Source: OLB6 sp964467455
Lineage (GTDB): Bacteria; Bacteroidota; Ignavibacteria; Kapaibacteriales; Kapaibacteriaceae
Assembly: GCA_964467455.1 (NCBI GenBank)
Contig: CAYXQJ010000003.1
Location: 1-64,000, forward strand
Direction: 5' to 3'
Length of the DNA stretch: 64,000 nt
The notes under the pieces were generated by a model, which saw only the letters and a list, made by a program, of their open reading frames with translations, made no database searches and was not told the origin of the DNA. Below, in pieces: positions 51,707 through 59,984 of this stretch. Both the position numbers and the translations under genes were made by a program. Every line of letters begins with the position of its first letter. Positions within the stretch are counted from its first letter, which is position 1.

Positions 51707-53268
51707 CAGAAGTAGAAACGGAAGTCGATCAATGCCGATAAGAAGGTCACCTCTTCCGTGATGCCTTGGATCGGTGCCCACTGCAGCGTGGTCTGTGCAC
51801 CTATACTAAATGCATCCGTTCCGGTATAGCCAATGCGGAAGTGTGCACTCTTCGTTTCCCCTTGGTCGAAACTTCCGATCTCTGGGATCTCGCGATAGTC
51901 TCCGCCGATGGCTAAGCCGATCGGTACTTCCAACCATGGGTCGAGATTGATGCTGACTGCAAGACCTGCATCGAACAAAGCATCGTACGTGCTATCGACT
52001 GTTACCCGCGGTTCGGTGTAACCACCGTTGATGAACGCAGAAAGACCAATGACAGGAGATACGGCATAGGCCCCGCGAACGTTGGCGATCAATTTCAACG
52101 CCGGACGGGTATCCACCAACTCATTACCGGGCGCGACATAACCGCTGTCGATCAGCCCTTGTGCCCAACGATCCACATCGACCGTGGTGTAGTTGCCCAT
52201 GCGCATCGTCAGACCACCAACCACCGACCACGGACCGTCCTCAACGATCTTCACATTCCATCCGATGTCACCGCTCGTTACGGTATTCACGCCTTGCGCA
52301 AGGATCGACGAGACGCTCGTGCCGAGTCGGCCGATCACACGTCCCTCGAGATAAAACGACATCCACGACTTTACCGCTTGTTCATGCCGCACCGTCATGG
52401 CCATGAAGGCCAAGCTGCCTGTTGGTGCGATCACAAGCCGATCACCGATGGTAATGATGGGCAACTGTAATGTGGTCGTGGTCCCGCCCCCTACCATCAT
52501 CATGGCGTTCGTGCGAATGAAGGGTAAGGGGGATGAGGCAAGGGGCGTGAAAAGGTGCTCACCCAGACGCGGTCCGAGTGGTGCAGTGCGCAAACTGTCA
52601 TGTGTAGCGGTCGAGGTCGATCCAAAACGCCATTCCGCCGTGACCATGGCTTGAATGCCGTCCATGCGGATCACCGGCGAGTTGCTGATGTACTGTGTCT
52701 CTTGATCGGTGATAAGATCGAGCAGGCCTTGATTGTATCGAAGCTCGAGGTTCAAAGAGATCGGGTCAAGATCGAAGTGATATCCGGCTCCGAGGTAGAG
52801 CAAGACATCTTCGGGCTTGATCGCATTGTCTAACGTGCGTGTTCCCGACGCTGATTCCACTTCCAGTTCTTGCAGGAACGACAACGTCGCTCCCGTGGAG
52901 AAATACCATCGTCGGGAGTTTGAGTACACCCGCATTCCGATCGGAACCGAGAAGTACGATGCGTTGACGACGGCGCTGTCATACGTCGAATCTTCCTGCG
53001 GAAACGTGCCTTCGATCGGCATCGTCACCTCCAGCGCTGAGGAACGATTCTCAAGCTGAGGGGCCAGCGTGAGCGTGACGTTGTTGCCTAGATCATATCC
53101 AAGCGACAGTCCGGCGCCCCACCCAAAGTTCTTCGACCACACCGCCGGTGGTGGAGCGTCGCCGCTGAACCCGACCTGATTGGCCATGCCCGTCAGCCCT
53201 ACAGACCATTGAGCCATGGCTGAAGTGGCCCCAAGCAAAAACAGCCCGATCACAAAGCGGTAGCGCAT
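51706..53268 (-). CDS. Outer-membrane beta-barrel protein, two barrel-like halves
   Basis: 520 aa from ATG 53268 (signal peptide MRYRFVIGLFLLGATSAMAQ). Residues about 20-195 look like a PorT/OmpA-type small barrel (WGAGLSLGYDLGNNVTLTLA, LYLGAGYHFDLDPISLNLEL). Residues about 250-520 form a second strand-rich half ending in SALIDFRFYF, a canonical barrel C-terminus with terminal Phe. Ligand unknown. It may be a fusion of two barrels or one large barrel with a long insert. It is preceded by a TAGATTTG element three bases from the ATG and overlaps the thioesterase gene by one base. Confidence 0.8.
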   Translation of the reverse strand: MRYRFVIGLFLLGATSAMAQWSVGLTGMANQVGFSGDAPPPAVWSKNFGWGAGLSLGYDLGNNVTLTLAPQLENRSSALEVTMPIEGTFPQEDSTYDSAVVNASYFSVPIGMRVYSNSRRWYFSTGATLSFLQELEVESASGTRTLDNAIKPEDVLLYLGAGYHFDLDPISLNLELRYNQGLLDLITDQETQYISNSPVIRMDGIQAMVTAEWRFGSTSTATHDSLRTAPLGPRLGEHLFTPLASSPLPFIRTNAMMMVGGGTTTTLQLPIITIGDRLVIAPTGSLAFMAMTVRHEQAVKSWMSFYLEGRVIGRLGTSVSSILAQGVNTVTSGDIGWNVKIVEDGPWSVVGGLTMRMGNYTTVDVDRWAQGLIDSGYVAPGNELVDTRPALKLIANVRGAYAVSPVIGLSAFINGGYTEPRVTVDSTYDALFDAGLAVSINLDPWLEVPIGLAIGGDYREIPEIGSFDQGETKSAHFRIGYTGTDAFSIGAQTTLQWAPIQGITEEVTFLSALIDFRFYF

Positions 53269-53271
53269 ACG

Positions 53272-53279
53272 CAAATCTA
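53272..53279 (-). promoter_or_regulatory. -7 element TAGATTTG (minus), leaderless start
   Basis: Exact TAnnTTTG on the minus strand, ending three bases before the barrel-protein ATG. TTT lies 19 bases upstream at the -33 position. Confidence 0.5.
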
Positions 53280-53308
53280 AGGTATTCAACACCTTGGTAA
53301 AGCCTCCG

Positions 53309-53316
53309 TATATTTG
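53309..53316 (+). promoter_or_regulatory. -7 element TATATTTG (plus), leaderless start
   Basis: Exact TAnnTTTG on the plus strand, four bases before ATG 53321. It is divergent from 53272-53279, so the 52-base intergenic region holds two head-to-head promoters and both mRNAs appear leaderless. Confidence 0.55.
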
Positions 53317-53320
53317 TGTC

Positions 53321-54214
53321 ATGGTTGACAATCAAACTCCCAATGACGGTGCCTCTGAAGGCAGTGGTGGAAACCGCCGACGTCGACGTCGCGGAAACCG
53401 CCGCCCCGAAGACCGTCCAACGACATCAGAACAAACTCCCGACACACCACGTCCGCAACGCCCCGCTCAAAGCACCGAAGCACCCGGCTCTGCTACCGCT
53501 TCGGCCCCTCAAGATCAGGAAGGGGGCGGTGATCGACGTGGACGAAACCGCCGTCGCAAGAAGAAGGGCCCGCGTCCGGAAGGACAACCGGTCGAAGCGG
53601 CATCAGCGGACGTCGACGAGGCGGAATCAAAACCACAACCGGAACGTCAGGAACGCCAAGACCGCCCGGAGCGTCGTCGTGAAGGCAATCGCGACAAGCG
53701 TCGTGAACAGCCGCAAAAAGACGTTGCACAGCCGCAAGAGAAGAAGGAACGCGCCCCGCGTGGATCCGTTCTTCAGCGTCGCAGCACGCGCGGCAGCGTA
53801 GACCTCGACGCCGCCCTGGCGAAGGAGACGGAAGAGCCATCAGCTCCGATGCCGATAGCGACCGATGTTGAGTCGTACATCAAACAGCTCAAAGGCTGGC
53901 AGCGCGAAGTGGTCACGACCCTCCGCGGCATCGTCCGCAACCAAGCCCGCGACGCCGAAGAAGCCATCATGTGGTCGCAACCGGTCTACACACTCAACGG
54001 CCCGGTCTGCTACATCAAGGCCTTCTCCGACCACGTCAACTTCGGCTTCTGGCGCGGCAACGAGCTCGATGACCCCGAAGACCTCCTCACCGGCGAACTC
54101 CCCACCATGCGCCACGTCACCATCCGCCACGTCAACGACGTCAAGCGCGATGCCTTCGAGGCACTGGTGAGAAGTGCGGTGAAGTTGAATATCGAAAAAG
54201 GCGACCCAACGTGA
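53321..54214 (+). CDS. DUF1801-domain protein with a long disordered basic N-terminus
   Basis: 297 aa from ATG 53321, chosen because a TAnnTTTG element ends four bases upstream. Residues 1 to about 180 are low-complexity, Arg/Lys/Glu/Pro/Gln-rich (NRRRRRRGNRRPEDRP and similar), as in nucleic-acid-binding or ribosome-associated tails. Residues about 185-295 are a DUF1801 (YdhG-like) fold: ATDVESYIKQLKGWQREVVT, AIMWSQPVYTLNGPVCYIKA and HVNFGFWRG. Function unknown. An ACCTGAAGG minisatellite begins at the stop. Confidence 0.85.
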   Translation: MVDNQTPNDGASEGSGGNRRRRRRGNRRPEDRPTTSEQTPDTPRPQRPAQSTEAPGSATASAPQDQEGGGDRRGRNRRRKKKGPRPEGQPVEAASADVDEAESKPQPERQERQDRPERRREGNRDKRREQPQKDVAQPQEKKERAPRGSVLQRRSTRGSVDLDAALAKETEEPSAPMPIATDVESYIKQLKGWQREVVTTLRGIVRNQARDAEEAIMWSQPVYTLNGPVCYIKAFSDHVNFGFWRGNELDDPEDLLTGELPTMRHVTIRHVNDVKRDAFEALVRSAVKLNIEKGDPT

Positions 54215-54330
54215 CCTGAAGGGGACCTGAAGGCGACCTGAAGGCGACCTGAAGGAGACCTGAAGGGGACCTAAAGGGGAACTTGAGGGGAGGGAGCGGG
54301 TGTCATTCCGAGCGAAGCGAGGAACGTCCC
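54212..54330. repeat. ACCTGAAGG minisatellite followed by a REP-like element
   Basis: Six to seven units of ACCTGAAGGnG at 54212-54290, then the REP-like copy GTCATTCCGAGCGAAGCGAG at 54301-54326. The stop codon of hom (54271-54273) lies inside the tandem array, and its last 15 or so codons are read from the REP-like copy. Confidence 0.85.
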
Positions 54331-55479
54331 CTCATCCCCAAACGCTTGCGAGTGCTGGAGCTCTGCGAAGCTGGTCGTGCCGATCACATACCTACCTTCT
54401 GTGCTGCGATGATCGACGTCGATCGAATCGAAGGTGATCGCATCGAGCACGTCATTGGAGCCGCGTACGTAGACGCGTACCGTGTGATCGGTGGTGAGCG
54501 TGAGCGGGGTTTCCGACTGTTCGATCTTTTTGTACTCGTAGCGATACTGATATCGTAACGCTGCGATGTCGCTCAGCACGGCTGCTGCTGTAGGGTGTGC
54601 TCCTGCCCCCTTCCCTACCAATAACTGATCGTCGGCGAAAGCGCCGTGGAGACGGACGGCATTGGTCTCGTTGTTCACCGTCGAGAGCGGATGACCTGAA
54701 GGCACAAAGGTTGGAATGGCAGAGGCAACGAGCTGACCGTCGGCAACATAGGCACTGGCCACAAGCTTGATCGTCCACCCATGCCGACGTCCAACTTCGA
54801 TATCGAAGGGTGTGATCGACGTGATGCCCCGTCGCACAACATCCGTTGGTTTGATCACCGCACCAAATGCATGGGCGGCGATCAACACGGTCTTGAAGGC
54901 AGCATCCCAGCCCTCGACGTCAAAGGTGGGCACACTCTCGGCAAAGCCGAGTTCCTGGGCCTGTTGCAGGGCCGTGTGATAATCTCCACCGCCGTATTCA
55001 GAGAGACGCGTCAGGATGTAGTTGGTGGTACCGTTGACGATTCCTTCTACACCACTCAACAGATCATTGTCATAGTATTCCTCCAGGTTGCGGATGATCG
55101 GAATGCTACCGCACGTTGATGCTTCGTACAACAACGATCGTCCGGTGATGCGCTGCAGGTCCAACAACTCCGACAAATGTTCCGCTACCATGCGCTTGTT
55201 GGCGGTCACAACATCCTTGCCACTGAGTAAGGCCTTGCGAACGATCTCATAGGCAGCATCTGCATCGTCGATCAACTCGACCACCACATTCACCTCCGGA
55301 TCAAGAAGGATGTCGTTCACATCATAACTGAAACGCTCTTTGGGTAGGGGGCGATCCTTGTCCCTGTGTTTGACCACGATGTGTTTGATGGTGGCGCGCA
55401 GTCCGTGTGTGCGTTCGAGAACGTCGTAGAGTCCTTTGCCGACGCAGCCAAATCCGATAAGTCCGATTGTAAGGTTCAT
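54271..55479 (-). CDS. hom: Homoserine dehydrogenase
   Basis: 402 aa. NAD(P) site LIGFGCVGKGLYDVL, VVVELIDDADAAYEIVRKAL, TANKRMVAEH, GIVNGTTNYILT, and the catalytic segment ESVPTFDVEGWDAAFKTVLI. It reduces aspartate semialdehyde to homoserine, the entry to methionine and threonine. No convincing ACT domain follows. The extreme C-terminus (TFLASLGMTPAPSPQVPL) is encoded by a REP-like repeat and an ACCTGAAGG array, so the natural end has been replaced. Its ATG overlaps metX by four bases; it is the last gene of metY-metX-hom. Confidence 0.95.
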   Translation of the reverse strand: MNLTIGLIGFGCVGKGLYDVLERTHGLRATIKHIVVKHRDKDRPLPKERFSYDVNDILLDPEVNVVVELIDDADAAYEIVRKALLSGKDVVTANKRMVAEHLSELLDLQRITGRSLLYEASTCGSIPIIRNLEEYYDNDLLSGVEGIVNGTTNYILTRLSEYGGGDYHTALQQAQELGFAESVPTFDVEGWDAAFKTVLIAAHAFGAVIKPTDVVRRGITSITPFDIEVGRRHGWTIKLVASAYVADGQLVASAIPTFVPSGHPLSTVNNETNAVRLHGAFADDQLLVGKGAGAHPTAAAVLSDIAALRYQYRYEYKKIEQSETPLTLTTDHTVRVYVRGSNDVLDAITFDSIDVDHRSTEGRYVIGTTSFAELQHSQAFGDEGTFLASLGMTPAPSPQVPL

Positions 55480-56495
55480 AGTAGTGTTGCTAGGTGTTGT
55501 TGATCTGTAAGAAATGCATCGTGTCCAACGCTGCTCAACAGCGTCTTATAACGTGCTTGCGGGATCATGTCGGCAATGAAATGTTGTTCGTAAACCGGAA
55601 AGAGCGTGTCGGTAGAGATGCCGATCACGAGCGTGTCTGAAGAGATGCGCCGGAGTGCCGCGCCGGTCCCGCCACGATCTCTTCCAACGTCATGAGCGTC
55701 CATGGTCTTCGTCAACGCGTAGTAGCTGTGCGCACTGAAGCGCTGTACCAGCTTGCGACCCTGATGACGTTGGTACGACTCAGCTCGGAAACCATCGAGC
55801 AACGATTCGGGCGTCCGTTGCGTGCGGTTGTACAACCCTGCTGAGCGATACGACAACATGGCCACGGCACGGGCCGCGGCAAGACCGGCCTGCCCGGCAT
55901 CTGGCTTTGGTTCTGCAAAGCTTCGATCGGCTTCGATCGCCATACGTTGAGCAGCATTGAAGGCAACTCCCCATGGCGAGTGTTGCGCATTCGCCGCGAT
56001 GACGATCAGGCGATCGATGCGTTCGTGTTCCTGCACGCCCCATTCCAATGCTTGTTGTCCACCCATCGATCCACCGATCAACGTGTCGAAGCGCTGGATG
56101 CCGAGGTGGTCACGCAAACGCTGGAATGCGCGCACGATGTCGCGGTTGGTGACCAACGGGAATGAAGCATACCACGGTGCGCCAGTGAGCGGATCGACAT
56201 CTATCGGTCCGGTAGATCCGTAGCAACTGCCGATCATGTTGGCACAAACGATGAAGTGCTTTTGTGGATCGAATGGTTTACCGTGTCCGACGATGTCGGG
56301 CCACCACGTGGTGACGTCGCTGCTGCCGGTGAGGGCATGCAACACCCACACGACATTGTCAGCCGAGGCGTTCAACCGACCCCATGTGTGATAGGCGATG
56401 CGGAGCTGAGAGAGCACGCGGCCACTCTCAAGCTCGAACGGGACGTCTGAAACGAAGATCTGCGCTGCGTCCGTGCGAAGGAGAACATCCGTCAT
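55476..56495 (-). CDS. metX: Homoserine O-acetyltransferase
   Basis: 339 aa alpha/beta-hydrolase. NVVWVLHALTGSSDVTTWWP, NMIGSCYGSTGPIDVDPLTG, nucleophile elbow LIGGSMGGQQALEW, GISTDTLFPVYEQ (Asp) and SVGHDAFLTDQQHL (His) give the full Ser-Asp-His triad. It acetylates homoserine with acetyl-CoA to supply MetY. The protein is slightly short at the C-terminus relative to many homologues. It overlaps metY and hom by four bases each (ATGA), so the three should be translated from one mRNA. Confidence 0.94.
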   Translation of the reverse strand: MTDVLLRTDAAQIFVSDVPFELESGRVLSQLRIAYHTWGRLNASADNVVWVLHALTGSSDVTTWWPDIVGHGKPFDPQKHFIVCANMIGSCYGSTGPIDVDPLTGAPWYASFPLVTNRDIVRAFQRLRDHLGIQRFDTLIGGSMGGQQALEWGVQEHERIDRLIVIAANAQHSPWGVAFNAAQRMAIEADRSFAEPKPDAGQAGLAAARAVAMLSYRSAGLYNRTQRTPESLLDGFRAESYQRHQGRKLVQRFSAHSYYALTKTMDAHDVGRDRGGTGAALRRISSDTLVIGISTDTLFPVYEQHFIADMIPQARYKTLLSSVGHDAFLTDQQHLATLL

Positions 56496-57796
56496 CGCGA
56501 TGCCTCCAGCGCTTGTTGCAGATCTTCTTTGAGATCGTCAAGATGTTCGATCCCCACACTCAACCGAAGCTGTGCCGGCGTCACACCGGCGGCACGTTGT
56601 TCACCGTCGGTAAGCTGTTGGTGCGTCGTCTTCGACGGCTGAATGATGAGTGTCTTCGCATCGCCGACATTGGCGAGGTGTGAGATCAACTGCAGTTGAT
56701 CCACCAGACGTTGTGCACGTTCCGCTCCTCCTGTTGGCTCGAAGGTCAGCACACCGCCAAAGCCATTGGTGAGATAGCGCGCGGCCCGTTCGCGCTCAGG
56801 ACTTGACGCCAGCCCCGGATAGTTCACACGTTCGATGTCGGGATGATGCTCGAGCCACTGTGCAAGTGCCAGCGAATTGTCAACGGTGCGCTGCACACGC
56901 AGTGAGAGTGTCTCGAGACCCTGCAAGAGCAACCACGAATTGAAAGGACTTTGACTTGGACCAAGATCGCGAAGTCCTTCAACGCGAGCACGAATGATGA
57001 AGGCAATGTTCCCAAAAGGACCATCGACGCCAAAGACTTCTGCGAACCGAAGTCCGTGATACCCTTCACTCGGCTCAGTGAATTGCGGGAACTTACCGTT
57101 CGCCCAATTGAAGCGTCCGCTGTCGACGATCACGCCGCCGATCGACGTGCCGTGTCCACCGATCCACTTTGTACTCGACGCAACAACGATGTCAGCGCCA
57201 TGATCGATCGGCCTGCACAGATAGCCCGCAGCGCCGAAGGTATTGTCGACAACAAGTGGAATGCCGTTCGCATGTGCCAACTCCGCGAAGGCCTTGAAGT
57301 CCGGTACCGTGAAGCCCGGATTGCCGATCGTTTCTACGTAGATCGCCCGCGTGTTCTCGTCGATCTCCTTCGCGAAGGATGCCGGATCATTTACATCGGC
57401 AAAACGGACGTCGATGCCCAGTCGCTTGAACGTGACCTTGAACTGATTCCAGGTGCCGCCATAGAGCGACAAAGACGCAATGATGTTTTGTCCCGCCTCG
57501 ACAATGGTGTGAAGCGCAAGAAATTGGGCCGACTGTCCGCTTGATGTTGCAAGTGCTGCCACGCCCCCTTCCAAACGTGCGATGCGTTGTTCAAACACAT
57601 CCGTCGTCGGATTCATGATGCGGGTATAGATGTTGCCAAACTCCTTCAAGGCAAACAGGTTCGCCCCGTGTTCAGCGTTCTTGAAAGTATAGGACGTCGT
57701 CTGGTAAAGCGGTACGGCCCGAGCGCGCGTACGTTCATCTACGTCGGTATAGCCGGCGTGGAGCTGGAGTGTATCGAATCGATAGGTTGCGGACAT
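56492..57796 (-). CDS. metY: O-acetylhomoserine sulfhydrylase
   Basis: 434 aa. PLP-dependent Cys/Met-metabolism fold: RIMNPTTDVFEQRIARLEGG, ALATSSGQSAQFLAL, VDNTFGAAGYLCRPIDHGAD and the PLP lysine in ASSTKWIGGHG near residue 210, plus PSEGYHGLRF and LIIQPSKTTHQQL, typical of MetY rather than MetB/MetZ. It makes homocysteine directly from O-acetylhomoserine and sulfide. First gene of metY-metX-hom. Its ribosome site (GGGAG) lies in the 3' arm of a leader hairpin, and a terminator-like stem sits further upstream. Confidence 0.95.
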   Translation of the reverse strand: MSATYRFDTLQLHAGYTDVDERTRARAVPLYQTTSYTFKNAEHGANLFALKEFGNIYTRIMNPTTDVFEQRIARLEGGVAALATSSGQSAQFLALHTIVEAGQNIIASLSLYGGTWNQFKVTFKRLGIDVRFADVNDPASFAKEIDENTRAIYVETIGNPGFTVPDFKAFAELAHANGIPLVVDNTFGAAGYLCRPIDHGADIVVASSTKWIGGHGTSIGGVIVDSGRFNWANGKFPQFTEPSEGYHGLRFAEVFGVDGPFGNIAFIIRARVEGLRDLGPSQSPFNSWLLLQGLETLSLRVQRTVDNSLALAQWLEHHPDIERVNYPGLASSPERERAARYLTNGFGGVLTFEPTGGAERAQRLVDQLQLISHLANVGDAKTLIIQPSKTTHQQLTDGEQRAAGVTPAQLRLSVGIEHLDDLKEDLQQALEASR

Positions 57797-57799
57797 TGT

Positions 57800-57849
57800 C
57801 GTCTCCCAAAGGAAAAGGTGGTGATGTTGCCATCATCATCGGGGAGACG
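57800..57849 (-). promoter_or_regulatory. Leader hairpin sequestering the metY ribosome site
   Basis: On the minus strand CGTCTCCC (57849-57842) pairs perfectly with GGGAGACG (57807-57800), which contains the ribosome site GGGAG and ends three bases before the ATG. A smaller GATG/CATC hairpin lies in the 34-base loop. Closing this stem should block initiation at metY. I could not match it to the SAM-I, SAM-II or SAM-IV consensus. Confidence 0.5.
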
Positions 57850-57871
57850 TTCTTCGGTCGCGCGTTAAACG

Positions 57872-57903
57872 AAAAAACGCCATCCCCGTGTGAGGATGGC
57901 GTT
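57872..57903 (-). terminator. Rho-independent terminator or attenuator upstream of metY
   Basis: Read on the minus strand: AACGCCATCC, eight-base loop, GGATGGCGTT, then TTTT (ten-base perfect stem, six T in total). It lies about 135 bases after the dapD stop and 75 bases before the metY ATG. It either ends dapD transcription or attenuates the metY leader; no TAnnTTTG promoter is seen between it and metY, which favours attenuation. Confidence 0.75.
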
Positions 57904-58037
57904 TGTGCTTGTTGCTTTATCCAAGCGCTCCATCCCCTACGTGCATATGCATACACATACACATTGACATGGCGGAGCACATCACTGCCGGGGACGAAAC
58001 GATATATGCGGACGAATTCATTGGATGCGAATCTAAA

Positions 58038-58877
58038 TCAACGCAACGCATTTTCCAAAGCCGTGCGTGCATCGGTCTTTTCATCACGGTACTTGACGAT
58101 CATCGGAGTGGCGATCGAAAGCCCGTTGGCACGACCGTATTCACTGCTTACCGCACGGGCTCCGGCGACGACAACAGCCCCTTCCGGGATCTCGAGTGGA
58201 GCATCTGGTGCCGAGCGCAGAACGGTCTCATTCACCAGATCATAGACCGGCGTCGACGCATTCAAGATCACGCCGCTTCCAAGAACGGCACGCTTGCGGA
58301 CCATCACACCTTCATAGACGCCGCAGTTGCCCCCCACCATCACATCATCTTCGATGATCACCGGACGGGCCCCTGCCGGCTCCAATACGCCGCCGATCTG
58401 TGCCGCAGCACTGATGTGTACACGCTTGCCGATCTGCGCACACGTCCCTACCAGTGCGTGCGAGTCCACCATCGTCGCCTCATCAACATAGGCACCGATG
58501 TTGATGTACATAGGGGGCATGCAGATCACACCATGCCCTACATAAGCACCTGTGCGAATCGTAGAGCCGCCCGGCACTACACGCACATTATCTTCAAGCT
58601 TGAGACGCTTCGTCGGCAACGTATGCTTATCAAAGAAACGGAACGTGTCGTTAAGCGATGCATCTTCCAGTCTTCCGTGGCGGAAGACCACCAAGATCCC
58701 ATGCTTCACCCACAGGTTCACCTTCCAACTTCCATCCCCCGCCGGCTCCGCCGCCCTGATCGATCCGTCGTTCAGGCCCGCCAGAAAATCCGTGATCACA
58801 TTCGAAATGTCCGGCTCATAATGGATCTCCTGCGCCGGCATTGCATACAATTGTTCGATACGTTCACTTAAGTTCAT
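58038..58877 (-). CDS. dapD: 2,3,4,5-tetrahydrodipicolinate N-succinyltransferase
   Basis: 279 aa from ATG 58877 (GGAGCAGG just upstream; ATG 58889 is possible). Left-handed beta-helix hexapeptide transferase: VPGGSTIRTGAYVGHGVICM, MYINIGAYVDEATMVDSHAL, VGTCAQIGKRVHISAAAQIG, GGVLEPAGARPVIIEDDVMV. It succinylates tetrahydrodipicolinate on the way to diaminopimelate and lysine. It shares orientation with metY but is separated by a terminator-like stem. Both products belong to aspartate-derived amino-acid synthesis. Confidence 0.95.
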   Translation of the reverse strand: MNLSERIEQLYAMPAQEIHYEPDISNVITDFLAGLNDGSIRAAEPAGDGSWKVNLWVKHGILVVFRHGRLEDASLNDTFRFFDKHTLPTKRLKLEDNVRVVPGGSTIRTGAYVGHGVICMPPMYINIGAYVDEATMVDSHALVGTCAQIGKRVHISAAAQIGGVLEPAGARPVIIEDDVMVGGNCGVYEGVMVRKRAVLGSGVILNASTPVYDLVNETVLRSAPDAPLEIPEGAVVVAGARAVSSEYGRANGLSIATPMIVKYRDEKTDARTALENALR

Positions 58878-58891
58878 TACCTGCTCCATAC

Positions 58892-59003
58892 AACGAAGTT
58901 ATTCAACGAAGTTCGACAGCGCAGCTAGACAGCGAAGCTAGACAACGAAGTTCGACAGCGAAGCTAGACAACGAAGTTCAACAGCGCAGCTAGACAACGC
59001 AGT
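58892..59003. repeat. Minisatellite, CGAAG(C/T)TAGACA / CGAAGTTCGACAG units
   Basis: About eight alternating 11-14 base units filling the interval between dapD and the agmatinase gene. No coding potential. Confidence 0.88.
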
Positions 59004-59897
59004 TCAACTAAACGCCAAGTTCAAGATCTTATAGATCAATCTCGCCGTCGTCAAGTTCGGATGATGCACGCCTGCCACCGGCGCCAGTTCCACAACGTCC
59101 AGACCGATGATGCGACGTCCACTCTTGACGATCTCGCGGATCACGTCGATCGTCTCGCTATACATCAAGCCATCCGGCTCCGGCGTGCCCGTGCTGGGCA
59201 TGATGCTTGGGTCAAAGCCATCCACGTCGAACGTGATGTAGACCTCTTTGCCAAGGGATTCCACGACCTTCTTCTGCCAGTTCTTTCCATGCACACCGCG
59301 ACGTATAGCTGATGCATAGAAGGTGTTGACCTTATTCTTCTTGATGAACTCTGCCTCTTCGATGCACTGCGCACGGATGCCCACCTGTGTGATCTGCTTT
59401 GGTGGCACGAACTCCGCAACACGCGCCATTACCGACGCATGGGAGAACTTGGATCCTTCATACGAATCACGGAGATCCGAGTGCGCGTCGAACTGCAACA
59501 CACTCATCTTCGGATGACGCGCATGATAGGCCTTGATCGGCGCCGCACTAATGGTATGCTCGCCCCCTAACGTCACCACGAACTTGCCCATGTCGAGCAG
59601 CTCATTCACTTGATCTTCGATCAACTTCAGCGCCTTGGCATCGGCGGCCTTTCCAAAGGCGATCGGCTTCAGCGTCGTGATCCCCTCATCGAAACACAAC
59701 TCGCGTTCCGTCTCGTCATCATAAAACTCCACATAGGCGCTCGCCTCCAGGATGGCCTTAGGTCCATTCTTCGTCCCGCCGCCATAACTCACCGTATGCT
59801 CGTAGGGGGCAGACACGATGGCGATCATCGCATTATCAAGCTGACTGTACTTCGCCTCGATGGCGAGGAAGTTTTTGGAGGGAGGGAGGGTGGTCAT
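59004..59897 (-). CDS. speB: Agmatinase/arginase family ureohydrolase
   Basis: 297 aa from ATG 59897; a longer frame to 60143 runs through the GGGGAAT repeats and is rejected. Mn-binding motifs of the ureohydrolase family: GGEHTIS, FDAHSDLRDSYEG, FDVDGFDPSIMPSTGTPEPD and GLDVVELAP. TVSYGGGTKNGPKAILEAS supports agmatinase over arginase. The reaction would be agmatine to putrescine and urea in the cytosol. The promoter region is shared with the divergent MFS gene inside an inverted GGGGAAT array. Confidence 0.93.
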   Translation of the reverse strand: MTTLPPSKNFLAIEAKYSQLDNAMIAIVSAPYEHTVSYGGGTKNGPKAILEASAYVEFYDDETERELCFDEGITTLKPIAFGKAADAKALKLIEDQVNELLDMGKFVVTLGGEHTISAAPIKAYHARHPKMSVLQFDAHSDLRDSYEGSKFSHASVMARVAEFVPPKQITQVGIRAQCIEEAEFIKKNKVNTFYASAIRRGVHGKNWQKKVVESLGKEVYITFDVDGFDPSIMPSTGTPEPDGLMYSETIDVIREIVKSGRRIIGLDVVELAPVAGVHHPNLTTARLIYKILNLAFS

Positions 59898-59984
59898 TGT
59901 GGGGAATGGGGAATGGGGAATGATAACTTTGCGCAATTTAACGGTGTACATTCCCCATTCCCCATTCCCCATTCCCCATTCCCC
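59898..59984. repeat. Inverted minisatellite arms GGGGAAT / ATTCCCC between divergent genes
   Basis: Left arm 59900-59920 has three GGGGAAT units; right arm 59949-59984 has five ATTCCCC units. They can form a hairpin of 20 or more bases with a 28-base loop. The loop holds TAACTTTG (59924-59931), a TAnnTTTG promoter pointing to the MFS gene. Confidence 0.85.
59924..59931 (+). promoter_or_regulatory. -7 element TAACTTTG in the loop of the inverted array
   Basis: Exact TAnnTTTG, 53 bases before the MFS GTG. TTG at 59897 is 24 bases upstream, longer than the usual 19-21. Confidence 0.45.

Noticed and set aside
57797..58037. SAM-I riboswitch upstream of metY
   Set aside because: The conserved SAM-I core was not found on the minus strand; only the terminator and the SD hairpin could be supported.
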